DNA of 64,000 bases from Paenibacillus glucanolyticus NBRC 15330 (GTDB lineage: Bacteria; Bacillota; Bacilli; Paenibacillales; Paenibacillaceae): the NCBI RefSeq assembly GCF_004000885.1, contig NZ_BIMC01000012.1, forward strand, positions 62,001-126,000, given 5' to 3'. This document shows, one piece after another, positions 1 through 8,325 of the stretch. The notes below the pieces were generated by a model. It was given only the letters and a program-made list of their open reading frames with translations, was not told where the DNA came from and ran no database searches. Made by a program: the position numbers and the translations under genes. Within the stretch, counting starts at the first letter, position 1; each line of letters opens with the position of its first letter.

Positions 1-770
1 TGCCGCTCCATCCGAAGCGCAAGTGTCTTCATTCCCCTCATCAGCTGGTAAGAATCAGACGGGCTTAATACCGCACCAATGGAATTGTGCAGGAAAGCCA
101 TCTCCTCAGATAACTCTTTGCCTTTCGTTACGATAATGCCGGCCAGCACATCATTATGTCCTCCCAAATACTTGGTGGCACTATGTATGACGATATCTGC
201 CCCAAGCTCAATCGGTCTTTGGAAGTATGGAGTTAACAGTGTATTATCCACGATGCTGATGAGCTGATGATGTCTTGCCCATGTACAGACAGCTTCGATA
301 TCCGTAATCATCATAAGCGGATTGGTCGGTGTCTCGATAAACACGGCCTTCGTGTTTGACTGCCTGGACCGCTCCAGTGCATCCATGTCATTCGTATCCA
401 CATAGGTCGCCGTTACGCCGAACTTGGACATAATCCGCTCTAACAGCCGGTACGTTCCTCCATACAGATCCAGCGATACAATCAGATGATCCCCCTGACC
501 GAAAAGGGAAAATATCGTCTGCAGCGCAGCCATGCCTGAGCTGCATGCAAATCCGGCATCACCGGATTCCAGCTCTGCGCAGGCATCCTCCAATACCGAT
601 CGGGTGGGATTTTTCGTGCGGGCATAATCAAAACCCGTGCTCTGCCCTAATTTCGGATGACGGTAGGCCGTCGCTTGATATATCGGAAATGTAACTGCAC
701 CTGTCACCGGCTCCTGCACCGATCCGATCTGTGCCAGCCGGCTCTCTATACTTAATGGTTTCTTCTCCAT
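1..770 (-). CDS. metI: Cystathionine gamma-synthase / O-acetylhomoserine (thiol)-lyase, 3' end off window
   Basis: PLP-dependent enzyme of transsulfuration or direct sulfhydrylation. It converts the O-acetylhomoserine made by the neighbouring MetA to cystathionine or homocysteine in the cytoplasm. The visible 256 residues start at ATG 770 and run off the left edge, so about a third of the usual ~375 residues is missing. Family marks are the Cys/Met-enzyme N-terminus with YARTKNPTR, the SSGMAA phosphate-binding segment, ETPTNP, and SATKYLGGH with the PLP lysine near residue 200. It lies 24 bases downstream of metA on the same strand, so both should be read from the SAM-riboswitch transcript. 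The split between MetI-type (cystathionine) and MetY-type (homocysteine) activity cannot be settled from this fragment; the MetA-MetI pairing favours MetI. Confidence 0.88.
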   Translation of the reverse strand, partial: MEKKPLSIESRLAQIGSVQEPVTGAVTFPIYQATAYRHPKLGQSTGFDYARTKNPTRSVLEDACAELESGDAGFACSSGMAALQTIFSLFGQGDHLIVSLDLYGGTYRLLERIMSKFGVTATYVDTNDMDALERSRQSNTKAVFIETPTNPLMMITDIEAVCTWARHHQLISIVDNTLLTPYFQRPIELGADIVIHSATKYLGGHNDVLAGIIVTKGKELSEEMAFLHNSIGAVLSPSDSYQLMRGMKTLALRMER

Positions 771-794
771 CACTTACTCTCCTCCTGTACGCTG

Positions 795-1712
795 CTATAT
801 TTGCGGACCAATATCGTATGGCGTTTCTTGATATACATAGTAATTGAGCCAATTAGTAAATAATAAATTTGCATGCGCACGCCATATGGATGGAGGCGTT
901 CTGGTTGGATCATCATTCGGGTAATAGTTGCGCGGCAGGGCAATGTCCAATCCTTTGGCAGCATCGCGGTCATATTCCCACTTCAGAGAGTCTGCATCAT
1001 ACTCGGAATGTCCTGTGGCAAAAATCTGTTTTCCGTCCCGGCTTGAAACCAAGTAGATTCCTGCTTCCTCCGACTCGGACAGGATGACCAGATCGTCAAT
1101 CCCTGTAATGTCCTCGCGCCGAAATTCCGTATGACGGGAGTGCGGAACAAAGAACAATTCGTCAAAGCCGCGAAGAAGCTTGGTACACGCCTCATTAATC
1201 GTATGAGGGAATACGCCAAAGCATTTTTCCTCCAGGCTGTACTTGGGCACACCGTAATGATAATAAAGCCCTGCCTGAGACGCCCAGCAGATGTGCAGCG
1301 TGGAAGTCACATGCGTCTTGCTCCATTCAAAAATCTCGGTGAGCTCATTCCAGTAATTTACTTCTTCAAATTCCAACTGCTCCACCGGGGCTCCTGTAAT
1401 GATCATGCCGTCAAAACGGCGGTTCTTCACTTCCTCAAAGGTTTTGTAAAAGGATTCAAGATGCTCTGCCGACGTGTTCTTCGAAACGTGGGAGCTGGGA
1501 TGAAGAAGCACAACGTCCACCTGGAGAGGGGAGTTACCGATCAATCGCAGCAATTGCGTCTCCGTGGTTTCCTTGGTAGGCATCAAATTCAGAATAGCTA
1601 TCCGCAATGGGCGGATATCCTGGTGAAAGGCATGGCTTTCATCCATTACAAAAATGTTTTCTCCAGCCAGAACTTCCTTTGCCGGCAAGGCATCCGGAAT
1701 TTTAATTGGCAT
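795..1712 (-). CDS. metA: Homoserine O-acetyltransferase MetA
   Basis: First committed step of methionine synthesis: acylation of L-homoserine in the cytoplasm. 305 residues, the normal family length. The catalytic residues known for MetA fall at the expected positions: Cys142 in HICWASQ, His235 in TGHSEY and Glu237. Residue 111 is Glu ([13 protein letters not shown]). In the Bacillus cereus enzyme Glu here gives acetyl-CoA rather than succinyl-CoA specificity, so I call acetyltransferase. The ATG start has GAAGGAG 8-9 bases upstream. It is the first gene of the metA-metI operon behind the S-box leader. Confidence 0.95.
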   Translation of the reverse strand: MPIKIPDALPAKEVLAGENIFVMDESHAFHQDIRPLRIAILNLMPTKETTETQLLRLIGNSPLQVDVVLLHPSSHVSKNTSAEHLESFYKTFEEVKNRRFDGMIITGAPVEQLEFEEVNYWNELTEIFEWSKTHVTSTLHICWASQAGLYYHYGVPKYSLEEKCFGVFPHTINEACTKLLRGFDELFFVPHSRHTEFRREDITGIDDLVILSESEEAGIYLVSSRDGKQIFATGHSEYDADSLKWEYDRDAAKGLDIALPRNYYPNDDPTRTPPSIWRAHANLLFTNWLNYYVYQETPYDIGPQI

Positions 1713-1792
1713 AAGGGCTCACTCCTTCAAATTGTGAAATGATACATCCATTTAAGCTGTGAGAAAGAGCGTTAGACTGTATAAACGCAAGA

Positions 1793-1821
1793 ATGACCTT
1801 TCTCAAGTAGAGAAAGGTCAT
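1793..1821 (-). terminator. S-box attenuator terminator of metA leader
   Basis: Twelve-base perfect stem (arms 1793-1804 and 1810-1821) with a five-base loop, followed on the minus strand by a modest U-rich stretch (TTCTTGCGTTTAT). It sits between the SAM aptamer and metA. Its 5' arm CCTTTCTC can instead pair with GAGAGAGG at 1842-1849, next to the aptamer P1 strand, which is the classic antiterminator arrangement. Confidence 0.8.
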
Positions 1822-1846
1822 CATATACGTATCACAATGCGCCTCT

Positions 1847-1971
1847 CTCATCTGTCAGGCTATACGCGGCTCATAAGAATCGTCGTATCTCCTGCAAGAA
1901 TTAGCACCGTGCGATGTTGCCGCCGGTTGCCGGGTTTCATAGGGCTAGTCCCTCCACCTGCTCTTGATAAG
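1847..1971 (-). promoter_or_regulatory. SAM-I (S-box) riboswitch aptamer
   Basis: The minus strand carries the S-box core in order: CTTATCAAGAG, GGTGGAGGGACTAGCCC, ATGAAACCCGGCAACC, then GGTGCTAATTC and GCAGGAGA. P1 closes as CTTATC (1966-1971) with GATGAG (1847-1852). SAM binding should stabilise P1, release the terminator and shut off metA-metI. The match to the conserved core is nearly complete. Confidence 0.96.
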
Positions 1972-2019
1972 ATTTCGCTTTATTCAATTGTCTTCAAACA
2001 TGGTTCGTAATTGATATTT

Positions 2020-2048
2020 ACTTTAAATCATCCGCAATTGTTCGTCAA
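2020..2048 (-). promoter_or_regulatory. Sigma-A promoter for the metA leader
   Basis: Minus strand TTGACG (2043-2048), 17-base spacer, TAAAGT (2020-2025). This places the transcript start near 2013, about 40 bases before the riboswitch and 300 bases before metA. Confidence 0.65.
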
Positions 2049-2130
2049 GAACCTTTTCATTTTAATCCGTCACACTTCACCGTGGGCTCCCATACCCTGT
2101 ACTAGGGTCTTGCATACGCCGGATTTCAAC

Positions 2131-2159
2131 TTGAAAGGTCCCACACCCGGCGTTATACT
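2131..2159 (+). promoter_or_regulatory. Sigma-A promoter for corA leader
   Basis: TTGAAA (2131-2136), 17-base spacer, TATACT (2154-2159). Predicted start near 2166, giving a leader of about 250 bases before corA. Confidence 0.65.
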
Positions 2160-2205
2160 AGACAAGTGCTGTTTGAAACCGAGTATGAAAGAGGTGACAT
2201 GGAAG

Positions 2206-2331
2206 ATGGACGGTGACCCGAGCCAGAAAGTGGATGCACAAGACGCACAACCGCATAGGATTAAGATCAGCTTACCGGCAGAGGGCAGCGTTATTTTTCA
2301 TGCGCTTTTATCGTATTCATCCCTTCCTTAG
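2206..2331 (+). CDS. Small ORF (41 aa) in corA leader
   Basis: Not a family I recognise. ATG at 2206 follows AGAGGTG at a nine-base gap and lies 40 bases after the predicted transcript start, so it has both a promoter and a ribosome site. The peptide begins MDGDPSQKVDAQ, is polar, and ends in a hydrophobic stretch (VIFHALLSYSSLP). It ends 22 bases before an RNA stem that reaches the corA start. It could be a regulatory leader ORF for corA, comparable in position to Salmonella corL, or a chance ORF. Codon bias cannot be judged at this length. Confidence 0.4.
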   Translation: MDGDPSQKVDAQDAQPHRIKISLPAEGSVIFHALLSYSSLP

Positions 2332-2353
2332 ATTATGCCCGTACGCCGGTTAG

Positions 2354-2416
2354 CTGATATCCTGTGCCTTTACTGCTTAACCAAGCAGCTTGTAATTGAC
2401 AAAGGAGTGATATCAG
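2354..2416 (+). promoter_or_regulatory. RNA stem overlapping corA translation start region
   Basis: CTGATATC (2354-2361) is perfectly complementary to GATATCAG (2409-2416), the eight bases directly before the corA ATG. Inside it lies a second hairpin, CTGCTT-AACC-AAGCAG (2372-2387). The AAAGGAG ribosome site (2401-2407) sits in the enclosed region. This could limit corA translation; function is inferred. Confidence 0.5.
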
Positions 2417-3352
2417 ATGAAAATCCGGTTGGTCGATTCGGGTGTATTTACCCCTGTTGAAGACATCGAAATGACGCTGACAGCTCCGGCCAGCGGCTTC
2501 TACTGGCTGGATGCAGACGTGGATGATTTAGCCGAGCTGCAGCCCCTCTTCTCCCTGCATGATCTTGCAGTTGAGGACTGTCTCAGTGAAGAGGAACAGC
2601 GTCCCAAAATCGAAATATATGAGAACCATTATTTTATCGTCGTGAACAGCATCCGGTTTGACGACGAGGAAATTTTTCTTCGGGCATTAAACGTTTTCCT
2701 GGGCAGACATTTTATTATTACGGTAACCAAGCAGAAGATTCATGAACTCCGTTCGGTGAAGCCGCTTCTTTGGGAGGATGAGGTTAGCACGCCTGACCGT
2801 TTCCTCTATCTGTTGATCGACCTCGTCACAGACAATTATTTCTCTGTCGGGGACCGCATTGAAGCACGGATCGAGAAGCTGGAGGAAGACATCCTCATGC
2901 ATACCAAGAAATCTCATCTCAGTGAAATCATCGGCCTGCGCAGTGAAATCCTGTGGCTGAAAAAAGTCCTTGGACCTCAGAAGGAAGTTATCAACACCTT
3001 GAACAAAAAGGATCTCCGGCTAATCGATGACCAGCTGCAGAAATATTTCAGTGACATCTATGAAAATGCCGTTAAAATTTCAGAAACGTTTGAGACCTAT
3101 CGGGATCTCATGGGTAACCTTCGCGAGGCTTACCAATCCAGTATCGCCAATCGGGCGAATGAAATTATGCGCGTGTTCACGGCCATTACAACCATCTTCA
3201 TTCCACTAACGCTGATTACGGGCATTTATGGTATGAACTTTGACTATATGCCTGAACTTCATTGGAAATATTCGTATTATGTTGTTATCGGCATCATGGT
3301 ATTTGCCGGCGCTCTCATGTTCTATTTGTTCCGCAAAAAAGACTGGATATGA
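2417..3352 (+). CDS. corA: CorA-family magnesium/cobalt channel
   Basis: Inner-membrane pentameric Mg2+ channel. 311 residues, typical length. The soluble N-terminal domain and long helix precede two C-terminal membrane segments (about 252-270 and 285-305). The signature GMN motif is at residues 272-274 (YGMNFDYMPELHW), directly after TM1, and the charged tail FRKKDW follows TM2. The start has AAAGGAG nine bases upstream. It is transcribed alone and ends at the hairpin at 3369. The leader contains a small ORF and a stem over the start codon, so expression may respond to Mg2+ or translation status (inference). Confidence 0.95.
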   Translation: MKIRLVDSGVFTPVEDIEMTLTAPASGFYWLDADVDDLAELQPLFSLHDLAVEDCLSEEEQRPKIEIYENHYFIVVNSIRFDDEEIFLRALNVFLGRHFIITVTKQKIHELRSVKPLLWEDEVSTPDRFLYLLIDLVTDNYFSVGDRIEARIEKLEEDILMHTKKSHLSEIIGLRSEILWLKKVLGPQKEVINTLNKKDLRLIDDQLQKYFSDIYENAVKISETFETYRDLMGNLREAYQSSIANRANEIMRVFTAITTIFIPLTLITGIYGMNFDYMPELHWKYSYYVVIGIMVFAGALMFYLFRKKDWI

Positions 3353-3368
3353 TATATAGGATTCATAT

Positions 3369-3412
3369 AATCAGGACGGACCTCCTTGCTCATAGGAGAT
3401 TCCGTCCTGATT
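3369..3412. terminator. Bidirectional terminator between corA and HRDC gene
   Basis: Twelve-base perfect stem, AATCAGGACGGA (3369-3380) with TCCGTCCTGATT (3401-3412), between convergent genes. U-rich stretches follow on the corA side. Confidence 0.75.
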
Positions 3413-3425
3413 TCGTTAATGCCTA

Positions 3426-4439
3426 TTAACCGACTTTTGCCTTCCCGGGCTCTTCCCGGCGAAAGCGAATCCGCATCAGGCGAAGCCGCTCATACAGCCG
3501 CTCCGTTCCGCCAGCCTCATCACCATTCGGAGATTGTCCATATACGCGCTGCAATACCGGCTTAAGAAACGTATCGCCCAGCTCCTCGAACGCCTTCCAT
3601 ACCGTCTCCTGCTCCAAATCCGTAATCTCATCCAATTCTACTTGCAGCAGCTGCTCGGTGTCATAGCCCTCCTTCTCGAGCCCTTCCAATTCCTCGACCA
3701 AATCCCGCCTTGATAACGATGTACGCTCCTCCAGCTGGGTTAGCGACACTCCCTCGGCTATGCCAAGCAGCACGGTACGACGAATGCGAAAGCGATCCAG
3801 CTCCTGTTTATATTTCTGTTCCTTCTGCTTGTACAGCCAGGATAAGAACACCTCTTCCTGCAGCTGCGCGTCTACCCAATTCAGCGGAAACGTTGTTGTG
3901 CGCTGGATTCTTGCCGTCATTTCCAACCATTCTACTCCGTGCTCCGAGGCCTTACTAACCCCGATTCCAGGAAGCTGCAGCAGCTCCTCCTCCGTTTGGG
4001 GAACAAAAGCACTGATTAGTCTCAAAACCCGATTGCTGGCAATAAAGTAAGGTGCTTTTCTCCCGGATGCCGCCTTCCTTCTGCGCCAGGCGCACAGTTC
4101 TGTATACAGCTCCTCCGAGCCGTACAGCTCACTGTAACACTGCAGCTTCTGCACGCCCAGATTCTTGCCGGCACTCTCTCCCGGTTCATGGAATATCCCC
4201 TCGATCAGCGGCCGAAATCCTTCCCCGAGCTTCATCGCCAATCGGTGTCGGTACACACATAACAGCTCATTCCATGAGTTCCCTTCATACCATTCGTCAT
4301 CGAGTACCTCACCGTCCGGCTCTATATTCCGCCAACCGAGCCGCCATACTCCTTCATCCTCGCCGATCCATACTTGAGCAGAACGGAGATGACCCGACTC
4401 ATCCGCTCCGCTCATTTGATTCATGAACACAATTAACAT
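3426..4439 (-). CDS. HRDC-domain protein of unknown function
   Basis: 337 residues. A clear HRDC domain (helicase and RNase D C-terminal, a nucleic-acid binding fold) lies at about residues 105-175, with LYTELCAWRRRKA, YFIASNRVL and LLQLPGIGVSKA. The rest is mostly charged helix; a helix-turn-helix-like segment near residues 240-270 (VSLTQLEERTSLSRRDLVEELEGLEKEGY) resembles the RQC or winged-helix partner of HRDC. There is no helicase motor or nuclease active site. ATG at 4439 has GGGAGG nine bases upstream. The role is probably DNA or RNA binding; nothing more specific can be supported. Confidence 0.75.
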   Translation of the reverse strand: MLIVFMNQMSGADESGHLRSAQVWIGEDEGVWRLGWRNIEPDGEVLDDEWYEGNSWNELLCVYRHRLAMKLGEGFRPLIEGIFHEPGESAGKNLGVQKLQCYSELYGSEELYTELCAWRRRKAASGRKAPYFIASNRVLRLISAFVPQTEEELLQLPGIGVSKASEHGVEWLEMTARIQRTTTFPLNWVDAQLQEEVFLSWLYKQKEQKYKQELDRFRIRRTVLLGIAEGVSLTQLEERTSLSRRDLVEELEGLEKEGYDTEQLLQVELDEITDLEQETVWKAFEELGDTFLKPVLQRVYGQSPNGDEAGGTERLYERLRLMRIRFRREEPGKAKVG

Positions 4440-4485
4440 CCCTCACTGCCTCCCGTTACTCATTCAGCACAACGATAGGACAACG

Positions 4486-4531
4486 CAAAAAAAGCACCTC
4501 TCCTCCGCCGCAGCGTCAAGAAAGGTGCTTC
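4486..4531 (-). terminator. Terminator after fructokinase
   Basis: Minus strand stem AAGCACCT...AGGTGCTT (4493-4530) followed by seven U (4486-4492). It ends the fructokinase transcript. Confidence 0.75.
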
Positions 4532-4641
4532 CCGTTCCATACGATTATACTGTTGAAACTATAATACCATATTTTGTAACGTAATCCAACAGGTTTTTTC
4601 ACTCATGGTTTACAAGAAATAAAGCGTTACGCTTGAACGCT

Positions 4642-5523
4642 CTACGCTTCATCCACCGCCAGCTTGGCCAGTGCCAAGGCACCGCAAAGACCTGCGTTAT
4701 CTCCCAGCATTGGCGGTACGATGAATTGATCAATGGCATCATGAAGGCTTGGATGCTGGACATATCCCGCCAGCAGCTCCTGGAGCTTCGTACGTATCAG
4801 CGGGAACAGCTGCTCCTGCTTCATGACGCCTCCGCCCATCACGATTCGCTGCGGGGACAAGATCAGCACATAATTCATCAGCGCTTGAGCCAGATAATGG
4901 GCTTCCATCTCCCAGGCTGGATGATCCGGTGTCAATTCTACCCCTGGAACTCCCCAGCGTTTGCTGAGCGATGGACCAGCTGCAAGACCCTCCAAACAGT
5001 CTGCATGGTAAGGGCAAGTTCCTTCATACTGGTCTTCCGGGTGACGTCGCACATAAATATGTCCCATCTCCGGATGTGACAGACCATGGATCAGTTCGCC
5101 TGAAACCACTGCGCCTGCCCCTACTCCAGTACCAATCGTAATATAAAGACAGCTGTCCAGTCCCTGAGCCGCTCCCCAGGTATACTCTCCGAGAGCTGCA
5201 CCGTTTACATCTGTATCGAATCCTATAGGAACATCAAAGCGTTCCTTCAACGCCTTCACGATATTGTAATTGCTCCAATGCGGCTTCGGTGTTGTCGTAA
5301 TGCAGCCATAGGTCGGGCTGCCCTTCACCGGGTCAATCGGTCCGAATGAACCGACTCCAATCGCCTCTATATCCTTGTCAGCAAAAAAGTTAAAGACGTT
5401 TGCCATGGTTTCTTCAGGGGTTGTTGTCGGAAAGCTCACACGCTCTACTACCGTTCCATCCTCCGTGCCCACGCCGCAAACGAACTTGGTTCCTCCTGCT
5501 TCAATTGCTCCAAGTAAACTCAT
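4642..5523 (-). CDS. ROK-family fructokinase
   Basis: Phosphorylates fructose (or a related hexose) with ATP in the cytoplasm. From ATG 5523 the protein has 293 residues. It shows the ROK ATP motif AIEAGGTKF at the N-terminus, the DTDVNGAALGE catalytic region, TIGTGVGAGAVV, and the ROK zinc site around GHIYVRRH and CPYHADCLEG. The overall pattern matches B. subtilis GmuE/YdhR fructokinase. The reading frame stays open upstream to 5730 inside modB, but the family N-terminus begins at MSLLGAIEAGG, so I use 5523; ATG at 5535 is also possible. It lies 94 bases after modB on the same strand and may be co-transcribed, though the functions are unrelated. Confidence 0.9.
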   Translation of the reverse strand: MSLLGAIEAGGTKFVCGVGTEDGTVVERVSFPTTTPEETMANVFNFFADKDIEAIGVGSFGPIDPVKGSPTYGCITTTPKPHWSNYNIVKALKERFDVPIGFDTDVNGAALGEYTWGAAQGLDSCLYITIGTGVGAGAVVSGELIHGLSHPEMGHIYVRRHPEDQYEGTCPYHADCLEGLAAGPSLSKRWGVPGVELTPDHPAWEMEAHYLAQALMNYVLILSPQRIVMGGGVMKQEQLFPLIRTKLQELLAGYVQHPSLHDAIDQFIVPPMLGDNAGLCGALALAKLAVDEA

Positions 5524-5617
5524 GCATTCTTCCATCCTCTCCACGATGTGCTGTGCCTTGTCTCTGTTTAGTTGTTGACTAGCTCTATTCGAAGCATATG
5601 TAAACATTGTGCTCCCG

Positions 5618-6301
5618 TCAAGTCCGCCCGCTTCCTTCGCGGCTTCTGCCTGTTCCCGAAGCCGCGAGCAAGAGCCAGGAGAACAAAATGATGACGGCCG
5701 TCCACGCCCAGGCAAGCTGACTCTCGCCATTGCTTACCGCCACGTAGATCGCCGTGGGCAGCGTTTGCGTAACGCCCGGAATATTGCCAGCAACCATCCA
5801 GGTTGCGCCAAATTCGCCTAATCCCCTGGCAAAAGCAAGAATGAACGCCGAAATCGCCGCCCTGCGGACGAGCGGCAGCGTAATCCAGCGAAGTACCTGC
5901 CATTCCCCGGCTCCAGCCGAGCGCGCAGAATCCTCAAGCTCCGGATCCACGGATTCGAAGCCAACCCGCATACTCTGATATACAAGCGGAAATGAAACCA
6001 CAATGGCCGCAATCACCGCAGCCCCCCAGCTAAAAATAATGGGCTTGGCAAAAAGCCACTCTGCGGCGGCACCGATCCAACTATTTCTCCCCAATAAGAC
6101 CAGCAAAAGAAAGCCAACCACCGTGGGTGGGAGCACAAGCGGAAGCATCAGCACCGTTTCCACCGCTGTCTTGCCAACAAACGAGCGCCGGGCCATCCAG
6201 CGTGCTGCCGTTGATCCCAGTATAAATGCAATGATGCTGGATAGCAGTGAGGTTTTTATCGACAGCCATACCGGCATCCAGAACACTTCCGCCTCGGTCA
6301 C
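5618..6301 (-). CDS. modB: Molybdate ABC transporter permease ModB
   Basis: Integral membrane subunit for molybdate uptake. 227 residues with five or six hydrophobic segments, LPLVLPPTVVGF, and the cytoplasmic EAA-type loop DSARSAGAGEWQVLRWITLPL that contacts the ATPase. ARGLGEFGAT near residue 165 is characteristic of ModB. Its ATG overlaps the modA stop by four bases, so the two are translationally coupled. No modC ATPase follows; the next gene is a fructokinase. Confidence 0.93.
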   Translation of the reverse strand: MTEAEVFWMPVWLSIKTSLLSSIIAFILGSTAARWMARRSFVGKTAVETVLMLPLVLPPTVVGFLLLVLLGRNSWIGAAAEWLFAKPIIFSWGAAVIAAIVVSFPLVYQSMRVGFESVDPELEDSARSAGAGEWQVLRWITLPLVRRAAISAFILAFARGLGEFGATWMVAGNIPGVTQTLPTAIYVAVSNGESQLAWAWTAVIILFSWLLLAASGTGRSREGSGRT

Positions 6302-7137
6302 GGCGACTCCCCCACAACCTCGAATCCAGCCGTTGTGAAGATCTCCCTAACCTCGGGAGTTTTCATAAATTCTAGGAGCTCTTTGGCCTCCTTCGGATGC
6401 TTAGCATCTGTTAGAACCGCCCCCGGATACTCGATTGGTTGGTGCTTGTCCGGATCCACCTCAAGCGCCAGCACGGCCTTGGCGGAATTCTTCAGATCGG
6501 TTTTGTATACAAAACCGGCATCCGCATTCCCCGACTCCACATAAGCCAGCACCGCTGTAACGTCCTTGGCATATACGGCCTTGGACTCAACATCCTCCCA
6601 TAAACCTTCATGCTGGAGAGTCTCCTTGGCGTATTCGCCGGCTGGTACCGTGTCCGGCTGTCCAATAGCCAGAACACGAATGTCCGGTTTGAGCAGATCC
6701 GTTAACTGCTTGATGTTTTTATTATCCGCAGGGACTACCAGTACAAGCGAATTCCGAAACATCAACTGAACAGCTTCGGATTTCACAATTCCCTTCTCAA
6801 CCAATCGCTCCATGGGCTCTGCCGCTGCGGATACGAATAAATCGACAGGCGCCCCCTGCTCCATTTGCTGACCCAGAGCGCCGGAACCGCCAAAATTGTA
6901 ACGCAGTGTAACATTCGGATGCTCTGCTTCAAACCGTTGTCCTGCCTCTTCCAAGCTTGCTTTGAGACTTGCTGCTGCAGAGATGATGACCTCGACCTTC
7001 TTCTCATCCCCTGTGGGCTCTGGAGATGCTTCCTTGGAAGGAGTCTGACTCGAGCTGCATGCCGACAAGAACAGCATGACCCCGAGCAGAACCCAGGTTA
7101 TGCATGCTTTTCCTCCGATTATGGTTCTACCGCTCAT
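6298..7137 (-). CDS. modA: Molybdate-binding lipoprotein ModA
   Basis: Extracytoplasmic substrate-binding protein, lipid-anchored. 279 residues. A signal peptide ends in the lipobox LSACSS. It is followed by the ModA pattern: VIISAAASLKASLEE, NFGGSGALGQQ, GAPVDLFVSAA, and GNADAGFVYKTD near the C-terminus. These are the oxyanion-contact segments of the family. It starts two bases after the stop of the upstream exonuclease gene and overlaps modB, giving an exonuclease-modA-modB transcript. Confidence 0.94.
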   Translation of the reverse strand: MSGRTIIGGKACITWVLLGVMLFLSACSSSQTPSKEASPEPTGDEKKVEVIISAAASLKASLEEAGQRFEAEHPNVTLRYNFGGSGALGQQMEQGAPVDLFVSAAAEPMERLVEKGIVKSEAVQLMFRNSLVLVVPADNKNIKQLTDLLKPDIRVLAIGQPDTVPAGEYAKETLQHEGLWEDVESKAVYAKDVTAVLAYVESGNADAGFVYKTDLKNSAKAVLALEVDPDKHQPIEYPGAVLTDAKHPKEAKELLEFMKTPEVREIFTTAGFEVVGESP

Positions 7138-7139
7138 GG

Positions 7140-8030
7140 CTAGGAGACCACCGCCACCCCAAACAGATGACCAAGGCTCTTCATCTCAAGCTCTTCCAGC
7201 TTGGTTAGTGCACGTTCGTGATCAACATTCAAAAGGCATAAATCCAGCTCACATTCCATCGGAACCTCACAATGGATTTCGGCCAAAGCCCGGGACAGAT
7301 GCAGCATTTCCAAATCGGCTTCAATCTTGGTCCGGACCCCTTTTGCCAGCGATTCCAGATTCTCAAGTATCCCTTCAACAGATTCATACTCCTGAATCAG
7401 CTTGAGGGCTGTTTTCTCGCCAATTCCGCGTACACCAGGATAATTATCGCTGGTATCTCCCATAAGTCCCTTTACATCGATGACCTGTCTTGGTGTAAGA
7501 CCTTTTTCAGCATAAAGCGTTTCCGGTGTATAGTGCATGTAATTGCCATGACCCTTTTTCATGATAATAACGGAAGTCGAATCGCTTACGAGCTGCAGCA
7601 AATCGTGGTCACCCGACAGGATCATGACATTCATATGATCACTGTATCGTCTGGCCAACGTTCCGATGCAATCATCGGCTTCATAACCCACGACACCCAG
7701 GTTCGGAATTCCGAGGCATTCAGTCACATCACGAACTAGCGAGAACTGAGGGATCAGATCATCCGGTGCCTCCGGACGGTTCCCTTTGTATGAGGCGAAC
7801 TGCTCTGTACGGAACGTTTTCGAGCCCATATCCCAGCAGCATGCTACATGGGTTGGCTGAAATTTATCGATAGCATCCCACATATACCGCAAGAAGCCAT
7901 AAATCGCGTTGGTTGGAATTCCTGCCTTGGTACGGCGGATATAACCGCTGGAGGCAGTTGCATAGTACGCTCGAAACAATAAAGCCATCCCGTCTACAAG
8001 CAGTAAGGATGGTTGTTGATTGGGTATCAC
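7140..8030 (-). CDS. ypcP: 5'-3' exonuclease (YpcP-like, Pol I N-domain type)
   Basis: Free-standing FEN-type 5' nuclease, likely acting in Okazaki fragment or primer removal. 296 residues. It has the PIN-like active site acidic clusters (LLVDGMALLFRAYY, VVGYEADDCIGTLA, ILSGDHDLLQLV) and the helix-hairpin-helix PGVRGIGEKTALKLI. I place the start at GTG 8030; AGGAG lies about 11 bases upstream and no ATG fits. Sequence and length match B. subtilis YpcP. Its linkage to modAB looks positional only. Confidence 0.9.
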   Translation of the reverse strand: MIPNQQPSLLLVDGMALLFRAYYATASSGYIRRTKAGIPTNAIYGFLRYMWDAIDKFQPTHVACCWDMGSKTFRTEQFASYKGNRPEAPDDLIPQFSLVRDVTECLGIPNLGVVGYEADDCIGTLARRYSDHMNVMILSGDHDLLQLVSDSTSVIIMKKGHGNYMHYTPETLYAEKGLTPRQVIDVKGLMGDTSDNYPGVRGIGEKTALKLIQEYESVEGILENLESLAKGVRTKIEADLEMLHLSRALAEIHCEVPMECELDLCLLNVDHERALTKLEELEMKSLGHLFGVAVVS

Positions 8031-8225
8031 GGTAATGATCGCTCCTAACTTTAACTTCTCTGGTATTTCTTAAAATACACCCTGCCATTATACCATATCC
8101 ATGTATGGACTTGGGCTTGCCACAGGGATTTCTTTGAATTTCCTGTCACAGACCATTCACAGCTTCACAGCGCCCAGTCACCCCTCCATGCTACGGATTA
8201 GCTATGGCCTCACTCTTGTAAAATA

Positions 8226-8266
8226 AATGAAAAAGCGTCCCCTGGGCCAATGACCGCATGGACGCT
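8226..8266 (-). terminator. Terminator after yusI
   Basis: Minus strand AGCGTCC (8260-8266) pairs with GGACGCT (8234-8240), followed by TTTTTCATTTATTTT. It ends the adenosyltransferase-RluA-YusI operon. Confidence 0.7.
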
Positions 8267-8325
8267 CCGCTTTTCACTCTTTTGACGACGAATCCGGCAC
8301 TGGGTGCAGTCCATCGGACGCGACT

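Noticed and set aside
2011..2205. Upstream part of the 106-codon frame before corA
   Set aside because: Begins before the predicted promoter and has no ribosome site; only the part from ATG 2206 is supported.
2160..2416. M-box (Mg2+) riboswitch in front of corA
   Set aside because: Conserved M-box sequence elements are not present.
5524..5730. Longer fructokinase N-terminus
   Set aside because: The extra 69 codons read through modB in another frame; the family begins at 5523.
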